DNA of 64,000 nt from an uncultured Blautia sp. (GCA_934371915.1 CAKROE010000004.1:17465-81464), one strand, 5' to 3'; counted from the stretch's first letter, positions 33,876 to 43,848 are shown. The notes: generated by a model not told the origin, from the sequence alone. Translations and numbers: made by a program.

Positions 33876-36110
33876 TTATATTTTTTTCAGCTTTGCAAAT
33901 GCTGCAAACATTTTTTTCGTACCAAAGCGGTCAAAGTCTACCGTGACCTCATAATCTCTGCCGCCTTCTACGATATCCTTTACGATTCCGACACCGAATT
34001 TGACATGGCGTACGGTATCACCGACTCCGTAATCAAGTGAATCCGCTTTGGTCACTTTGAAATTCTGCGGCTGAAATGCCTTCGTATGGAAATTCTTCTT
34101 CATCTGAAGATAGCTGTTCAGCGAGGATTTCGTCTCCGGCATCTTCGGCTTGTGTTCCTGCACAGTATGTCCGAGTTCTACCAGTTCACGCGGAATCTCA
34201 CGCACAAATCTGGACACACGATTGTACTGCGTCTCCCCACGTACCATACGCTGCTGTGCACTGGTCAGTGTCAGTTCCTTCATCGCACGGGTAATACCTA
34301 CATAGCACAGACGACGCTCTTCTTCCATATCGGAAGGATCTCCGGAAAAGATGCTCATGCTGCCCGGAAACATCCCGTCCTCCATACCGGCCAGATAAAC
34401 ATAAGGAAACTCCAGTCCCTTTGCACTGTGAAGAGTCATCAGAATCACATAATCCTGATTTTCATCAACAGAATCAATATCTGCGATCAGGGCAATTTCC
34501 TCAAGAAATCCGGACAGAGTCGCTTCACGTTTTTCATCTTTCATGGCCTCTTCATAAGAAACTGTTTTGGAGATCAATTCATCGATATTTTCGATCCTTG
34601 CCCTTGCTTCGTCTGTATCTTCAGCTTTGAGCTCATCCACATAACCGGTCAGATCAATGATCTCTTCAAGAAGTTCTGACACCGAATATGCCTGTGCCTT
34701 ACTCTTTAAAGACTGGATAAAAGTTACAAAGCCCTCGATTTTTGACAGGCTTCTTCCGATTGACGGAACCTCCTCTGCTACACGGAGCGCATCATAAAAA
34801 CTGATATTCATCATGTCAGCATAATCCTGCACTCTGCCAACGGTCGTCGCTCCGATTCCACGCTTCGGTACATTTAAGATACGTCGTACGGCAAGATCAT
34901 CCGCTGCATTGTCTACGGTCTTCAAATAGCATAAAAGGTCTTTGATTTCTTTTCGTGCATAGAAATTTACACCACCGACGATCTTATACGGGATATTGGC
35001 AAGCAGACATTTTTCTTCAAAAAGTCGTGACTGGGCATTTGTACGGTAAAGCACCGCGCAGTCATGATAATCTGCCGCACCTTCACGATGGCGTTTCGCA
35101 ATATCACCCACCACATATTCTGCTTCTTCATAACCATTCATAAACTGGCGGAAATGGATTTTCTCTCCTTCCGGGTTCTCCGTCCAGAGAGTCTTTTCTT
35201 TACGCTCGGTATTGTTGGCGATCACACCGTTTGCCGCATCAAGGATATTCTGCGTAGAACGGTAATTCTGCTCAAGACGGATGACTTTTGCATTCGGAAA
35301 TACCCGCTCGAATCCTAGAATATTGCCGATATTAGCTCCGCGGAATTTGTAGATAGACTGGTCATCATCACCTACTACGCAGAGATTTTCATATCTGGAT
35401 GCAAGAAGGCTGACAAACTTAAACTGTGCAGTATTCGTGTCCTGATACTCATCAACCATGATATATCGGAACCGCTCCTGATAAGTCTGCAGCACATCGT
35501 CGCAGTTCTGGAACAGCTCAACAGTCTTTACGATCAGATCATCAAAATCCAGCGCATTATTTCTTCGAAGCGCCGCCTGATATTCACGATAAACCTGTGC
35601 AGCCCTTTTCTGATTAAAATCTGCCCCGGCATTCATCTCCATCTCATCCGGATTCAGAAGTTCATCCTTCGCATGGGAAATCTGCGCCAGAAGTGCACGC
35701 TCCTTAACTTTCTTTGTGTCGATGTTCATCTTGCGGCAGATTTCTTTCATCAGGGTTTTCTGGTCATCTGCATCATAAATTGTAAAATTATTATCATAGC
35801 CAAGGCGGTCGATGTGACGTCTCAGAATACGTACACATGTAGAATGGAAAGTGGATACCCACACACTGCCGCCACCGACATTACCCGCGATCCGGTCGAC
35901 ACGCTCCCGCATCTCGTGTGCAGCCTTATTTGTAAATGTGATCGCAAGGATATTCCACGGATTGATTCCCTTCTCCGCAATCAGATATGCAATCCTGTGT
36001 GTCAGGACTCTGGTCTTTCCCGATCCTGCTCCTGCAAGGATCAGAAGCGGTCCTTCCGTATAGAAAACCGCCTCCTTCTGGCGCTCATTTAATGTATCAT
36101 ATATACTCAT
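33876..36110 (-). CDS. pcrA: ATP-dependent DNA helicase PcrA/UvrD
   Basis: 744 residues from the ATG at 36108-36110 (CAGGAG upstream). Walker A AGAGSGKT at about 26-33, Q motif LNERQKEAV, VDEYQDTN (Walker B), GDDDQSIYKFRGA, QNYRSTQNILDAAN, and LMTLHSAKGLEFPYVY. The C-terminal Tudor-like part (DTVRHVKFGVGIV) is typical of Firmicute PcrA. 3' to 5' helicase in repair and removal of RecA or replication obstacles. Single gene. Confidence 0.95.
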   Translation of the reverse strand: MSIYDTLNERQKEAVFYTEGPLLILAGAGSGKTRVLTHRIAYLIAEKGINPWNILAITFTNKAAHEMRERVDRIAGNVGGGSVWVSTFHSTCVRILRRHIDRLGYDNNFTIYDADDQKTLMKEICRKMNIDTKKVKERALLAQISHAKDELLNPDEMEMNAGADFNQKRAAQVYREYQAALRRNNALDFDDLIVKTVELFQNCDDVLQTYQERFRYIMVDEYQDTNTAQFKFVSLLASRYENLCVVGDDDQSIYKFRGANIGNILGFERVFPNAKVIRLEQNYRSTQNILDAANGVIANNTERKEKTLWTENPEGEKIHFRQFMNGYEEAEYVVGDIAKRHREGAADYHDCAVLYRTNAQSRLFEEKCLLANIPYKIVGGVNFYARKEIKDLLCYLKTVDNAADDLAVRRILNVPKRGIGATTVGRVQDYADMMNISFYDALRVAEEVPSIGRSLSKIEGFVTFIQSLKSKAQAYSVSELLEEIIDLTGYVDELKAEDTDEARARIENIDELISKTVSYEEAMKDEKREATLSGFLEEIALIADIDSVDENQDYVILMTLHSAKGLEFPYVYLAGMEDGMFPGSMSIFSGDPSDMEEERRLCYVGITRAMKELTLTSAQQRMVRGETQYNRVSRFVREIPRELVELGHTVQEHKPKMPETKSSLNSYLQMKKNFHTKAFQPQNFKVTKADSLDYGVGDTVRHVKFGVGIVKDIVEGGRDYEVTVDFDRFGTKKMFAAFAKLKKI

Positions 36111-36222
36111 CAGATTTCTCCTGTCTCTTATTGATCGGTTCTTCATGCCGAACTGATGTTTTCATATCTTCTGTTATTATACATGAAAGCCCACACGGGG
36201 TAAAGGAATTTTAAAAAAACCA

Positions 36223-36251
36223 TTTACAAGTAGTATTTGAAACTATATAAT
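36223..36251 (+). promoter_or_regulatory. promoter of DUF1836 gene
   Basis: -35 TTTACA (36223-36228), 17-base spacer, -10 TATAAT (36246-36251). The leader carries a small hairpin GCCTGT-CTGA-ACAGGC directly before the AAAGGAG ribosome site. Confidence 0.75.
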
Positions 36252-36311
36252 AAAGCATATAGGTGTCAAATCACCATTCTGCCTGTCTGAACAGGCAAAG
36301 GAGATGAATAT

Positions 36312-36935
36312 ATGTCAGTTAATACAGAATCTATCATCCACAATATTATGGAACGTATTTCCGGAATCGGCTATGTGAAGCCGGAGGACATTCCGAATAT
36401 AGATCTCTATATGGACCAGGTAACTACTTTTATGGAGTCACAGCTTGCACATTCAAAGCGTTACAAAGATGACAAGATCCTCACCAAGACCATGATCAAT
36501 AACTACGCAAAGAATAATCTGCTTCCTTCACCTGAGAAGAAGCGCTATTCCAAAGAACATCTGCTGGTTCTGATCTTTATCTATTACTTCAAAAACATTC
36601 TGTCGATCAACGACATCCAGACACTGCTCGGACCGCTGACCGACAAATATTTTAAATCAGATGAAAATATAGATCTCACTTCTATCTATACAGAAGTGTT
36701 CAGCATGGAAAAGGGCCAGATTGAGGCGCTCCGGAAAGAGCTTCTGGAACGTTACGAGATCGCCCAGGGTACTTTTGAGGATGCACCGGAAGAAGATCGG
36801 GATTTTCTCAAATTATTTTCCTTTATCTGTCTCTTAAGCTTTGACGTTTATGTCAAAAAAATGCTGATTGAGCAGATGATCGATGATCTCCGCGCCACGA
36901 CCGATTATGATCCGAAACACAAATCCAAAAAATAA
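36312..36935 (+). CDS. DUF1836 protein
   Basis: 207 residues. Match to DUF1836 through LTKTMINNYAKNNLLPSPEKKRYSKEHLLVLIFIYYFKNILSI (in parts: KTMINNYAKNNLLPSP and KRYSKEHLL), a MerR-like winged helix pattern. The protein may be a DNA-binding regulator; target unknown. Transcribed alone on the plus strand and ends at a terminator shared with the converging SH3 gene. Confidence 0.85.
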   Translation: MSVNTESIIHNIMERISGIGYVKPEDIPNIDLYMDQVTTFMESQLAHSKRYKDDKILTKTMINNYAKNNLLPSPEKKRYSKEHLLVLIFIYYFKNILSINDIQTLLGPLTDKYFKSDENIDLTSIYTEVFSMEKGQIEALRKELLERYEIAQGTFEDAPEEDRDFLKLFSFICLLSFDVYVKKMLIEQMIDDLRATTDYDPKHKSKK

Positions 36936-36968
36936 TATGCAGAATTTATCTTTCATACTTTCCGCAAT

Positions 36969-37000
36969 AAAAATTACCTGCATCACTGCAGGTAATTTTT
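36969..37000. terminator. bidirectional terminator
   Basis: Perfect 14-bp stem AAAAATTACCTGCA / TGCAGGTAATTTTT with a TCAC loop. Serves the DUF1836 and SH3 genes. The stop codon of the SH3 gene sits in the loop. Confidence 0.85.
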
Positions 37001-37720
37001 ATTTACATATCCGTATTTTCCAAGTCGTTCAGAATATACTTTCCAGTAGGTACTGTCACTGGAATCTGCGATCTGTACGATATCTCCGGTATTCAGTCTG
37101 CCGATCTCATTCGCATCATCATATGCCATCTCACTTCGAAGTGCAAGATATCCGCTTGTTACCTTGACTGTCTTGCGGATCACCGGATTACGGTCTACAA
37201 GATAATCCTTATTGACATATCCGCCTTTGTCAAAGTCCGGTGCATACACCAACCAGTAAGTATCATCACTGTTATCTGCAATCTGAACAATATCTCCGGA
37301 ATACAGTTTCGCAATCTCATTAGATGACTTATAAGCTTTTGCATTACGAAGTGCCAGGTATCCACTCTGCACACTGACTGTACATTCATATGAAGAGTTT
37401 GCCAGATACTTGCGGTTCACATATCCGTACTTATCATGCTTTGATGAATATACATACCAGTAAGTACTGTCGCTCGCATCTACCAGTTCCACACTCTCGC
37501 CGGTGTAAAGCTGACCGATCTCATTCGCATCCCGGTATGCTTTCTCTGTACGAAGTGCCAGATATCCGCTCGCAACGGTCACAGTGTACATATTCGACAG
37601 TTGTGTATCGGCATCAATTGCCTTCGGCTCTGCCATAACCGGTACAGAAACTGCAAGCGTAAGCATCAGTGTCAGCAAAACTCTCGTGATCTGCCTGATC
37701 CATGTGTAATTCTTTTTCAT
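36983..37720 (-). CDS. secreted protein with three SH3-like domains
   Basis: 245 residues from the ATG at 37718-37720 (AGGGGG upstream). Signal peptide ending near PVMA, then three bacterial SH3 repeats of about 65-70 residues, each with SGYLALR, NEIGxLxxGDIVQIAD and YGYVNxxYL. Such domains bind wall peptides. No catalytic domain is present, so it may be a wall-binding or adaptor protein. Divergent from the amidase gene; the two promoter regions overlap. Confidence 0.85.
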   Translation of the reverse strand: MKKNYTWIRQITRVLLTLMLTLAVSVPVMAEPKAIDADTQLSNMYTVTVASGYLALRTEKAYRDANEIGQLYTGESVELVDASDSTYWYVYSSKHDKYGYVNRKYLANSSYECTVSVQSGYLALRNAKAYKSSNEIAKLYSGDIVQIADNSDDTYWLVYAPDFDKGGYVNKDYLVDRNPVIRKTVKVTSGYLALRSEMAYDDANEIGRLNTGDIVQIADSSDSTYWKVYSERLGKYGYVNKNYLQ

Positions 37721-37761
37721 AGTGTAGCCCCCTTTTTCTTTCGAAGGACTCTGAACCGTCC

Positions 37762-37790
37762 TTGTCAAATTTTTTATTATAGTATATCAT
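37762..37790 (+). promoter_or_regulatory. candidate promoter of amidase gene
   Basis: -35 TTGTCA (37762-37767), 17-base spacer, -10 TATCAT (37785-37790). A minus-strand -10 TATAAT/TATACT for the SH3 gene overlaps this region. Confidence 0.5.
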
Positions 37791-37837
37791 ATATGAAGTT
37801 ATTTCTGTAAAATAAATTCATCAGGAGGATACAAAAA

Positions 37838-39553
37838 ATGCGAAAATTTTTATCCCTTTTTCTCGCCGCATGCCTGTTTCTTTTACTTCCGGTCACGACC
37901 TGGGCTTCTGAAGAAACTACTTATGAAAGTGAACAGGGACAGGCCATGATCAAGGCTCCCTCTTCATCTGTGTTTGGCAGCGGAGATTCTACTGATTCAG
38001 CCGCTGATGCTGACAGTTCTGATTCTGATAATTCAGAAAACACCGGAGATACCGCTTCTTCCGGAATTGACTGGTCTGCAGCCAACACTGCCTCCCGTGC
38101 TTCTTCCGATAACTCCGGATTTACCGTATGCATCGATCCGGGACATCAGGGCAGCTGGGTTGATATGAGTGCCCAGGAACCGATGGCTCCCGGCTCTTCA
38201 CAGACCAAAAACAAGGCAACGACCGGCACCACCGGCAACTATTCCAAAGTTCCGGAATACGAAGTAAATCTGCAGGTGTCTCTTGTCCTCAAAAAAGAAC
38301 TGATTTCCCGCGGCTACAAAGTCGTCATGACACGAGAAGACAACGATAAAGCGATCAGCAACAAAGAACGTGCGGAATTTGCTACCTCTGAGGATGCAGA
38401 TATCACCGTCCGCATTCATGCAAACAGCGACAACAGCGCATCCGCTGCCGGAGCACTTACTATGGCACCGACCAGCGCCAACCAGTATCTTGATACAGAC
38501 CTTATCGAAAAAAGTAATACTCTGGCCGAATGTATCATAAACAGCTACTGTTCTGCCACCGGACTTGCCAACAAAGGCGTGATCTCTGCAGACAATATGA
38601 CCGGTACCAACTGGAGCACTGTACCTGTTGCGATCCTGGAAATGGGATTTATGAGTAATGAAAGTGATGACATGTATATCACCGATACTTCCCACCACGA
38701 AACAATGGCTAAAGGAATCGCCGATGGAATTGATGACTACTTCAACATCGTTGCATCTGATCTCACCGGATCCGGAGAACATCTTTCCGATCTGACTGAT
38801 ACACTGGAAAAGACTTATGTCAATCCACTTGAAGCAGCTAATGAAACCTGGGCAATCGCTGCCATGGATCTGAGCGATCATGCTTACAGTACTGTAAATG
38901 CAGAAGTATCCTTGCAGTCTGCCAGCGTGATCAAAGCTTTTATCATGGCTGCAGTCTTTGATAAACTCGTCTATCCTGATAATGCCACCGAACCTTCTTC
39001 TGATTATGAAAGCAGTCTGAAGCCACTCCTCACCCAGATGATCACAGTCAGTGACAACGATGCTGCAAATGAACTTGCACGCAGACTCGGTGGCGGGGAT
39101 TTTCAGGAAGGTGCATCTGTCTTAAATGAATTCTGTCAGGAGCACGGCTATACATCGACACATCTCGGACGGGAATTTCTCGCTTCCAACCCGACTGATG
39201 ACAATTATACAAGTGCATCCGACTGCTGCCGCCTCCTGTCCGATATTTACAGTGGCACCATGGTCAACGCCGATGCCTCCGCCGACATGCTGGCACTTCT
39301 GAAAGCCCAGACACGTACCGGCAAGATTCCATCCGGTGTTCCGTCTGGTGTGGAAACTGCCAACAAAACCGGCGAACTTTCTGCTGGTGATGGTCTCGGC
39401 ATAGTCGAAAACGACATTGCAATTGTTTTTGATAAGGAGCATCCCTACGTCCTCTGTGTACTCTCTAATAACATTCAGAATAATTCAAGTGCACAGGAAA
39501 CCATAAAAAATATCTCCGCGGATGTCTATCAGTATATGATTTCCCGGAAATAA
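37838..39553 (+). CDS. N-acetylmuramoyl-L-alanine amidase fused to beta-lactamase-fold domain
   Basis: 571 residues. Signal peptide to about 24, an acidic Ser/Asp linker to about 90, then an Amidase_3 domain (about 95-305) with zinc ligands His103, a Glu near 142 and His194, and catalytic Glu268 (ILEMGFMSN). A second domain (about 325-571) has class A beta-lactamase motifs: SVIK with Ser363 and Lys366, SDN at 405-407, KTG at 510-512. The first half cleaves the amide between muramic acid and peptide. The second may be a carboxypeptidase or a penicillin-binding domain; activity against beta-lactams is not shown by sequence. Terminator follows. Confidence 0.9.
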   Translation: MRKFLSLFLAACLFLLLPVTTWASEETTYESEQGQAMIKAPSSSVFGSGDSTDSAADADSSDSDNSENTGDTASSGIDWSAANTASRASSDNSGFTVCIDPGHQGSWVDMSAQEPMAPGSSQTKNKATTGTTGNYSKVPEYEVNLQVSLVLKKELISRGYKVVMTREDNDKAISNKERAEFATSEDADITVRIHANSDNSASAAGALTMAPTSANQYLDTDLIEKSNTLAECIINSYCSATGLANKGVISADNMTGTNWSTVPVAILEMGFMSNESDDMYITDTSHHETMAKGIADGIDDYFNIVASDLTGSGEHLSDLTDTLEKTYVNPLEAANETWAIAAMDLSDHAYSTVNAEVSLQSASVIKAFIMAAVFDKLVYPDNATEPSSDYESSLKPLLTQMITVSDNDAANELARRLGGGDFQEGASVLNEFCQEHGYTSTHLGREFLASNPTDDNYTSASDCCRLLSDIYSGTMVNADASADMLALLKAQTRTGKIPSGVPSGVETANKTGELSAGDGLGIVENDIAIVFDKEHPYVLCVLSNNIQNNSSAQETIKNISADVYQYMISRK

Positions 39554-39588
39554 AACAGCCTCTGAATCGTTCAGACAGGCAATATAAA

Positions 39589-39639
39589 AGGAACAGGTTA
39601 TCGGAGTTTACGTTGCTCCATAATCTGTTCCTCTTTTTC
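39589..39639 (+). terminator. terminator of amidase gene
   Basis: Long stem AGGAACAG..TTAT..GGAG with CTCC..TAA..CTGTTCCT (39589-39632), then five Ts. Confidence 0.8.
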
Positions 39640-39667
39640 TTATGTGATCTTTCTTTGATTATGTCGT

Positions 39668-39982
39668 TTATTCTTCTGTCTTGCCTTCTGCTTCTTTTTC
39701 TTTCATTCTGGCAAATACCATCTCATAACCGTCGTTTCCGTAATTCAAAGAACGGTTTACACGGCTGATCGTCGCGGTAGATGCACCGGTCTTTTCAGAA
39801 ATATCCAGATATGTGCGCTTGTCTGTCAGCATCTTTGCAACTTCAAAACGCTGTGACAGAGAAAGAAGCTCGTTGATCGTACATACATCCTCAAAAAATG
39901 TATAACACTCCTCTTTATTCTTCAGACAAAGGATTGCTTCAAATAAATGGTCAACCTCTTCTGTTCTGATTTTCTTACCCAT
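39668..39982 (-). CDS. YerC/YecD family TrpR-related protein
   Basis: 104 residues. The TrpR-like helix-turn-helix is visible (LLSLSQRFEVAKMLTDKRTYLDISEKTGASTATISRVNRSL, given in parts: SQRFEVAKML and TGASTATISRVNRSL). A small DNA-binding protein of Firmicutes without tryptophan-binding assignment. Start behind AAAGGAG. Role unknown. Confidence 0.9.
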   Translation of the reverse strand: MGKKIRTEEVDHLFEAILCLKNKEECYTFFEDVCTINELLSLSQRFEVAKMLTDKRTYLDISEKTGASTATISRVNRSLNYGNDGYEMVFARMKEKEAEGKTEE

Positions 39983-40086
39983 GATCCCTTCTCCTTTGGT
40001 TCCATTTTGTTTTAGTCTTATTTGCTGTTCTATGTCTTATTCCGTATACATCGTATTTTAACACTTTAACATGTGAAAAGCAAGGA

Positions 40087-40809
40087 CTATTTTAATGCGT
40101 TAATATACCCCCTCAACGCATTCACAGAATGATTCACTACCAGCTCCTCCGGAAAATCCAGTTCTTCCAGAAGTCCTCTTGCCGCATCAAATTCTGCAAT
40201 GTGTGTATCAAAATGTGCATCACTGTCCATCACGACCGGAACCTGATATTTGATACAGAATTTAAGCATCTTTACATCATTCTCCCTTGCGTTCTGCCGA
40301 AACGAATCCGGTACAAGAGAATGATTATTTATTTCAAGGATCTTGCCATATTCTTTTGCCCCCTGTACAAGAGCTTCATAATCCACCTCATAACGTCCGT
40401 CATCCGGGTGTCCGATAATATTAACATATGGATTCTTCATCGCATTCAGATATGCACTCGTATTTTCCTCACGTGTTCCCGGTTTCATGCACGGCAAATG
40501 AAGGCTGGCAATTCCAATATCCATTCCCCGAAGTTCTGCTTCATTCAGATCGACTTCTCCCTGCGGATTCAGGATATTCAGTTCTGCTCCCAGAAACAGC
40601 CGGATACCATATAGTTCTCTCGGAACGGTTTTGAGATTGTGAAAATAATAATTATAACAGGTTCCCGGCATCATCGGTGCATGCTCCGTAATTCCCAGAA
40701 TCTCCAGTCCTTTATCAGCTGCGGCCTTTGCCATCTCACGCAGAGTATTATAGGCATGTCCGCTTGCAATCGTATGTGTATGCAGATCCATTACCGTTTC
40801 ATATCTCAT
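40087..40809 (-). CDS. PHP-domain phosphatase (YcdX type)
   Basis: 240 residues from the ATG at 40807-40809 (GAGG upstream). PHP metal-binding motifs DLHTHT at the N-terminus, GITEHAP, and later HPDDGRYEVD and DSDAH. Trinuclear-metal phosphatase family; substrate unknown. Single gene between YerC and the divergent rarA. Confidence 0.88.
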   Translation of the reverse strand: MRYETVMDLHTHTIASGHAYNTLREMAKAAADKGLEILGITEHAPMMPGTCYNYYFHNLKTVPRELYGIRLFLGAELNILNPQGEVDLNEAELRGMDIGIASLHLPCMKPGTREENTSAYLNAMKNPYVNIIGHPDDGRYEVDYEALVQGAKEYGKILEINNHSLVPDSFRQNARENDVKMLKFCIKYQVPVVMDSDAHFDTHIAEFDAARGLLEELDFPEELVVNHSVNALRGYINALK

Positions 40810-40903
40810 ATTATCTGTCCTCGTCTTTCTTGTATGATGTCCTTTTTCATTGTTGCGCATATCTGACAGTATACTACCTTTTTTTCATTTTGTAGATACT
40901 CTG

Positions 40904-40932
40904 TTGAATTTTTTATCCGTGTAAAGTATAAT
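40904..40932 (+). promoter_or_regulatory. promoter of rarA
   Basis: -35 TTGAAT (40904-40909), 17-base spacer, consensus -10 TATAAT (40927-40932). Confidence 0.75.
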
Positions 40933-40976
40933 TAGAACAAATGTACGCATTTATGTAGTAGAATGGAGGATCTTTT

Positions 40977-42296
40977 ATGGATCTGTTTGAATATGCAAAA
41001 TCAAAAACCCTTGACCGTGAATCACCTCTGGCTTCCCGTCTTCGTCCGACGACGCTGGATGAAGTGGTCGGACAGGAGCATATCGTCGGCAAAGACAAAT
41101 TATTATACCGCGCTATCAAGGCTGATAAGCTGACTTCTGTCATCTTTTACGGACCGCCCGGAACAGGCAAGACTACGCTTGCCAAAGTCATTGCCAATAC
41201 GACCAGCGCCAATTTTACCCAGATCAATGCCACCGTTGCCGGCAAGAAAGACATGGAGCAGGTCGTACAGGAAGCGCAGAATAATCTCGGGATGTACGGA
41301 CGCAAGACCATCCTTTTTATCGATGAAATTCACCGCTTCAACAAAGGACAGCAGGATTATCTTCTTCCTTTCGTTGAGGACGGAACGATTATTCTCATCG
41401 GTGCCACGACCGAAAATCCATACTTCGAGGTCAACGGGGCTCTTCTTTCCCGTTCCATCATCTTCGAACTGAAAGCATTAAGTACCGAAAATATCCGCAC
41501 GTTGCTTCTCCGTGCAGTCAACGACTGCGACAGGGGCATGGGCAGCTACGGTGCTATGATCGATGAAGATGCCCTTGATTTCCTTGCCGATATGGCAGGC
41601 GGTGATGCAAGAAGCGCATTAAATGCAGTCGAGCTTGGTATCCTCACCACCCCGAAGGGCGCAGACGGACATATCCATCTGACATTGGAGGTTGCTTCAG
41701 AGTGCATTCAAAAGCGTGTTGTCCAATATGATAAAAAAGGCGATAACCACTACGACATCATTTCCGCCTTCATCAAGAGCATGCGTGGTTCCGATCCGGA
41801 TGCCGCTGTCTATTACCTTGCCAAAATGCTTTATGCCGGCGAAGATATCAAGTTTATTGCGCGGCGTATCATGATTCTTGCCTCCGAAGATATCGGAAAT
41901 GCAGATCCGCAGGCACTCTCTGTCGCAGTTGCCGCCGCACAGGCGGTCGAGCGTGTCGGTATGCCGGAATCACAGATCATCCTCTCCCAGGCAGTCACCT
42001 ATATGGCATGCGCCCCCAAAAGCAATTCCGCTGTCAACGCGATCTTTGCCGCGATGGATTCCGTGAAACGCACACGCACGACCGTACCGGTTCATTTACA
42101 GGATGCTCATTATGGCGGTCACGAAAAACTCGGCAAGGGTATCGGTTACAAATACGCCCACAGCTATCCGAACCACTATGTCGAACAGCAGTATCTCCCG
42201 GACGAAATCCAGGGAGAACATTTCTATGAGCCGGGAGACCTCGGCTATGAGAAAGAAATCAGGGCTTACATGCGTAAAATTAAAGGCAGGGATTGA
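40977..42296 (+). CDS. rarA: replication-associated recombination protein RarA (MgsA)
   Basis: 439 residues. AAA+ ATPase with Walker A GPPGTGKTTL, Walker B ILFIDEIHRFN and sensor GATTENPYFEVN. C-terminal tetramerisation region (YPNHYVEQQYLPDE) is complete. Acts at stalled replication forks. Start behind GGAGG. A short terminator follows. Confidence 0.95.
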   Translation: MDLFEYAKSKTLDRESPLASRLRPTTLDEVVGQEHIVGKDKLLYRAIKADKLTSVIFYGPPGTGKTTLAKVIANTTSANFTQINATVAGKKDMEQVVQEAQNNLGMYGRKTILFIDEIHRFNKGQQDYLLPFVEDGTIILIGATTENPYFEVNGALLSRSIIFELKALSTENIRTLLLRAVNDCDRGMGSYGAMIDEDALDFLADMAGGDARSALNAVELGILTTPKGADGHIHLTLEVASECIQKRVVQYDKKGDNHYDIISAFIKSMRGSDPDAAVYYLAKMLYAGEDIKFIARRIMILASEDIGNADPQALSVAVAAAQAVERVGMPESQIILSQAVTYMACAPKSNSAVNAIFAAMDSVKRTRTTVPVHLQDAHYGGHEKLGKGIGYKYAHSYPNHYVEQQYLPDEIQGEHFYEPGDLGYEKEIRAYMRKIKGRD

Positions 42297-42312
42297 TTCC
42301 CCGCCTTTTTGC
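42284..42312 (+). terminator. terminator of rarA
   Basis: AGGCAGGGA-TTGA-TTCCCCGCCT then TTTTT; the left arm overlaps the end of rarA. Confidence 0.75.
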
Positions 42313-42344
42313 TCATCATTCTTTACTTTCTCTGTCTGAGAATT

Positions 42345-42857
42345 TCAGATCAGTTCTCCCATCAGGTTTTCATAAATCTCCTGGCTCTTTTTCGGCCAGT
42401 TACGGCAAATAGCCTGCGCCGCTTCTTTCCCCGGTGCGACCAGTGTCAGATCCAGAACTGTCGATTCCTTCTCAATGATCTGGCAGCGTACCGCATGTGC
42501 ACCCTGTGGTGTTGTATAATAATCTGCAGGTGTCAGGATGCGTTCCTGCCTCTGTCCACCATGACTTTGCAGATATTCTTTTATTTCGTTCTTAATTTCT
42601 CCGGACAGTTCCTTCTCAAAATAAGAAAGTGTCTTCGCTCCCTCTTCCGTCAGTTCGTAATAGGAACTGTTGGAGATCGTACGTTTCCGGAGTAATTCTG
42701 TTTCGGTCAGTTCCGAAAGTACCTTTTGCAGTTGAAAATAATCCGTGTATTCACGGTCAAGTATAAATTCTGAAATCTGAGAATTTGTCAGTGTTTCCTT
42801 TGCATGTTTCGCCATATATAAGACGATCAGCTTGTACGTTGTGAATGGTTCTGCCAT
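42345..42857 (-). CDS. DUF4364 protein
   Basis: 170 residues from the ATG at 42855-42857 (GAGGTG upstream; a GTG at 42866 lies in that site). N-terminal winged helix (YKLIVLYMAKHAKETLTNSQISEFIL) and a C-terminal mixed domain as in DUF4364. Possibly a transcription regulator; no target known. Just downstream of the radical SAM gene in the opposite order: the two are 26 bases apart and on the same strand. Confidence 0.85.
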   Translation of the reverse strand: MAEPFTTYKLIVLYMAKHAKETLTNSQISEFILDREYTDYFQLQKVLSELTETELLRKRTISNSSYYELTEEGAKTLSYFEKELSGEIKNEIKEYLQSHGGQRQERILTPADYYTTPQGAHAVRCQIIEKESTVLDLTLVAPGKEAAQAICRNWPKKSQEIYENLMGELI

Positions 42858-42882
42858 TTCAGTCACCTCTTTCTCATACTTC

Positions 42883-43848
42883 TCATACTGTCTGATGTCT
42901 GAACTGTCTCCCCTGCCAGCTTCCCCGTATCTTCATCTCATGATGCAGAAGATTCAAAACTTCTCTCTTACGGCTTGCCCACAAAGGCGCGATCAGAAGA
43001 TCCGCCGGTCCGTCTCCCGTTATCCTGTGGATCACGATCGAAGGATCCAGATGTTCCAGACATTCAATCAGCAGATTCAGATATTCTTCTCTTTCGTAAA
43101 CATGAAACTTCCCGGCGAGGTAATCATCCGCCAGATCCGTCCCACGAAGTACATGCAACAGTTGCAGCTTGATACCCTGTATATCCCTTCCGTTCAGATA
43201 GTCCATCGTCTTAAGGATATCCGCATCAGATTCTCCCGGAAGTCCGAGTATCGTATGGACGATGACCTGTATTCCATGTGACCTCAGCCTGTGCACCGTT
43301 TCCTCAAAACAGGAAAGAGGGTATCCTCTTCGGATATAAGCGGCGGTCTGCTCATGTATCGTCTGAAGTCCCAGTTCGATCCACACCGGTTTGATCTGAT
43401 TCAGCTCATCCAGAAGGCCAAGCACCTCATCCCCGATACAGTCCGGTCTTGTCCCGATGGACAATGCCACTACTGAAGGATGCCGGATCGCCTCCGTAAA
43501 AATCTTCCGAAGGTATTCGACCGGCGCATACGTATTCGTATACGCCTGAAAATAAGCAATATATTTGTGAATCGGACGCTTCGCACGAAGCATCTCGATC
43601 TGACTGTCAATCTGATCCGTTATGGAAAGTGCCGCATCTGCTGCAAAATCACCGCTTCCTCCGGCACTGCAGAAAATGCATCCCCGACTTCCCAGCTTAC
43701 CGTCACGATTCGGACAGGACATGCCGCCATTCAGTGTTACCTTGTAGACTTTTTCGCCAAACGTCTGCTTAAGCATGTAATCGAGAGAATGATACGGCTT
43801 TCCGTTCCAGTTTCTCATAGTCTGCGGTGCATCCGCATTTCCACTCAT
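42883..43848 (-). CDS. radical SAM protein, TIGR01212 (YhcC) family
   Basis: 321 residues. The radical SAM cluster motif is the family form CPNRDGKLGSRGCIFC (Cys with spacing 10-2), followed by SAGGSGDFA. C-terminal part with WIELGLQTIHEQTAAYIRRGY. Probably acts on RNA or a related substrate; the reaction is unknown. Overlaps the YesL-like gene by 4 bases. Confidence 0.9.
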   Translation of the reverse strand: MSGNADAPQTMRNWNGKPYHSLDYMLKQTFGEKVYKVTLNGGMSCPNRDGKLGSRGCIFCSAGGSGDFAADAALSITDQIDSQIEMLRAKRPIHKYIAYFQAYTNTYAPVEYLRKIFTEAIRHPSVVALSIGTRPDCIGDEVLGLLDELNQIKPVWIELGLQTIHEQTAAYIRRGYPLSCFEETVHRLRSHGIQVIVHTILGLPGESDADILKTMDYLNGRDIQGIKLQLLHVLRGTDLADDYLAGKFHVYEREEYLNLLIECLEHLDPSIVIHRITGDGPADLLIAPLWASRKREVLNLLHHEMKIRGSWQGRQFRHQTV

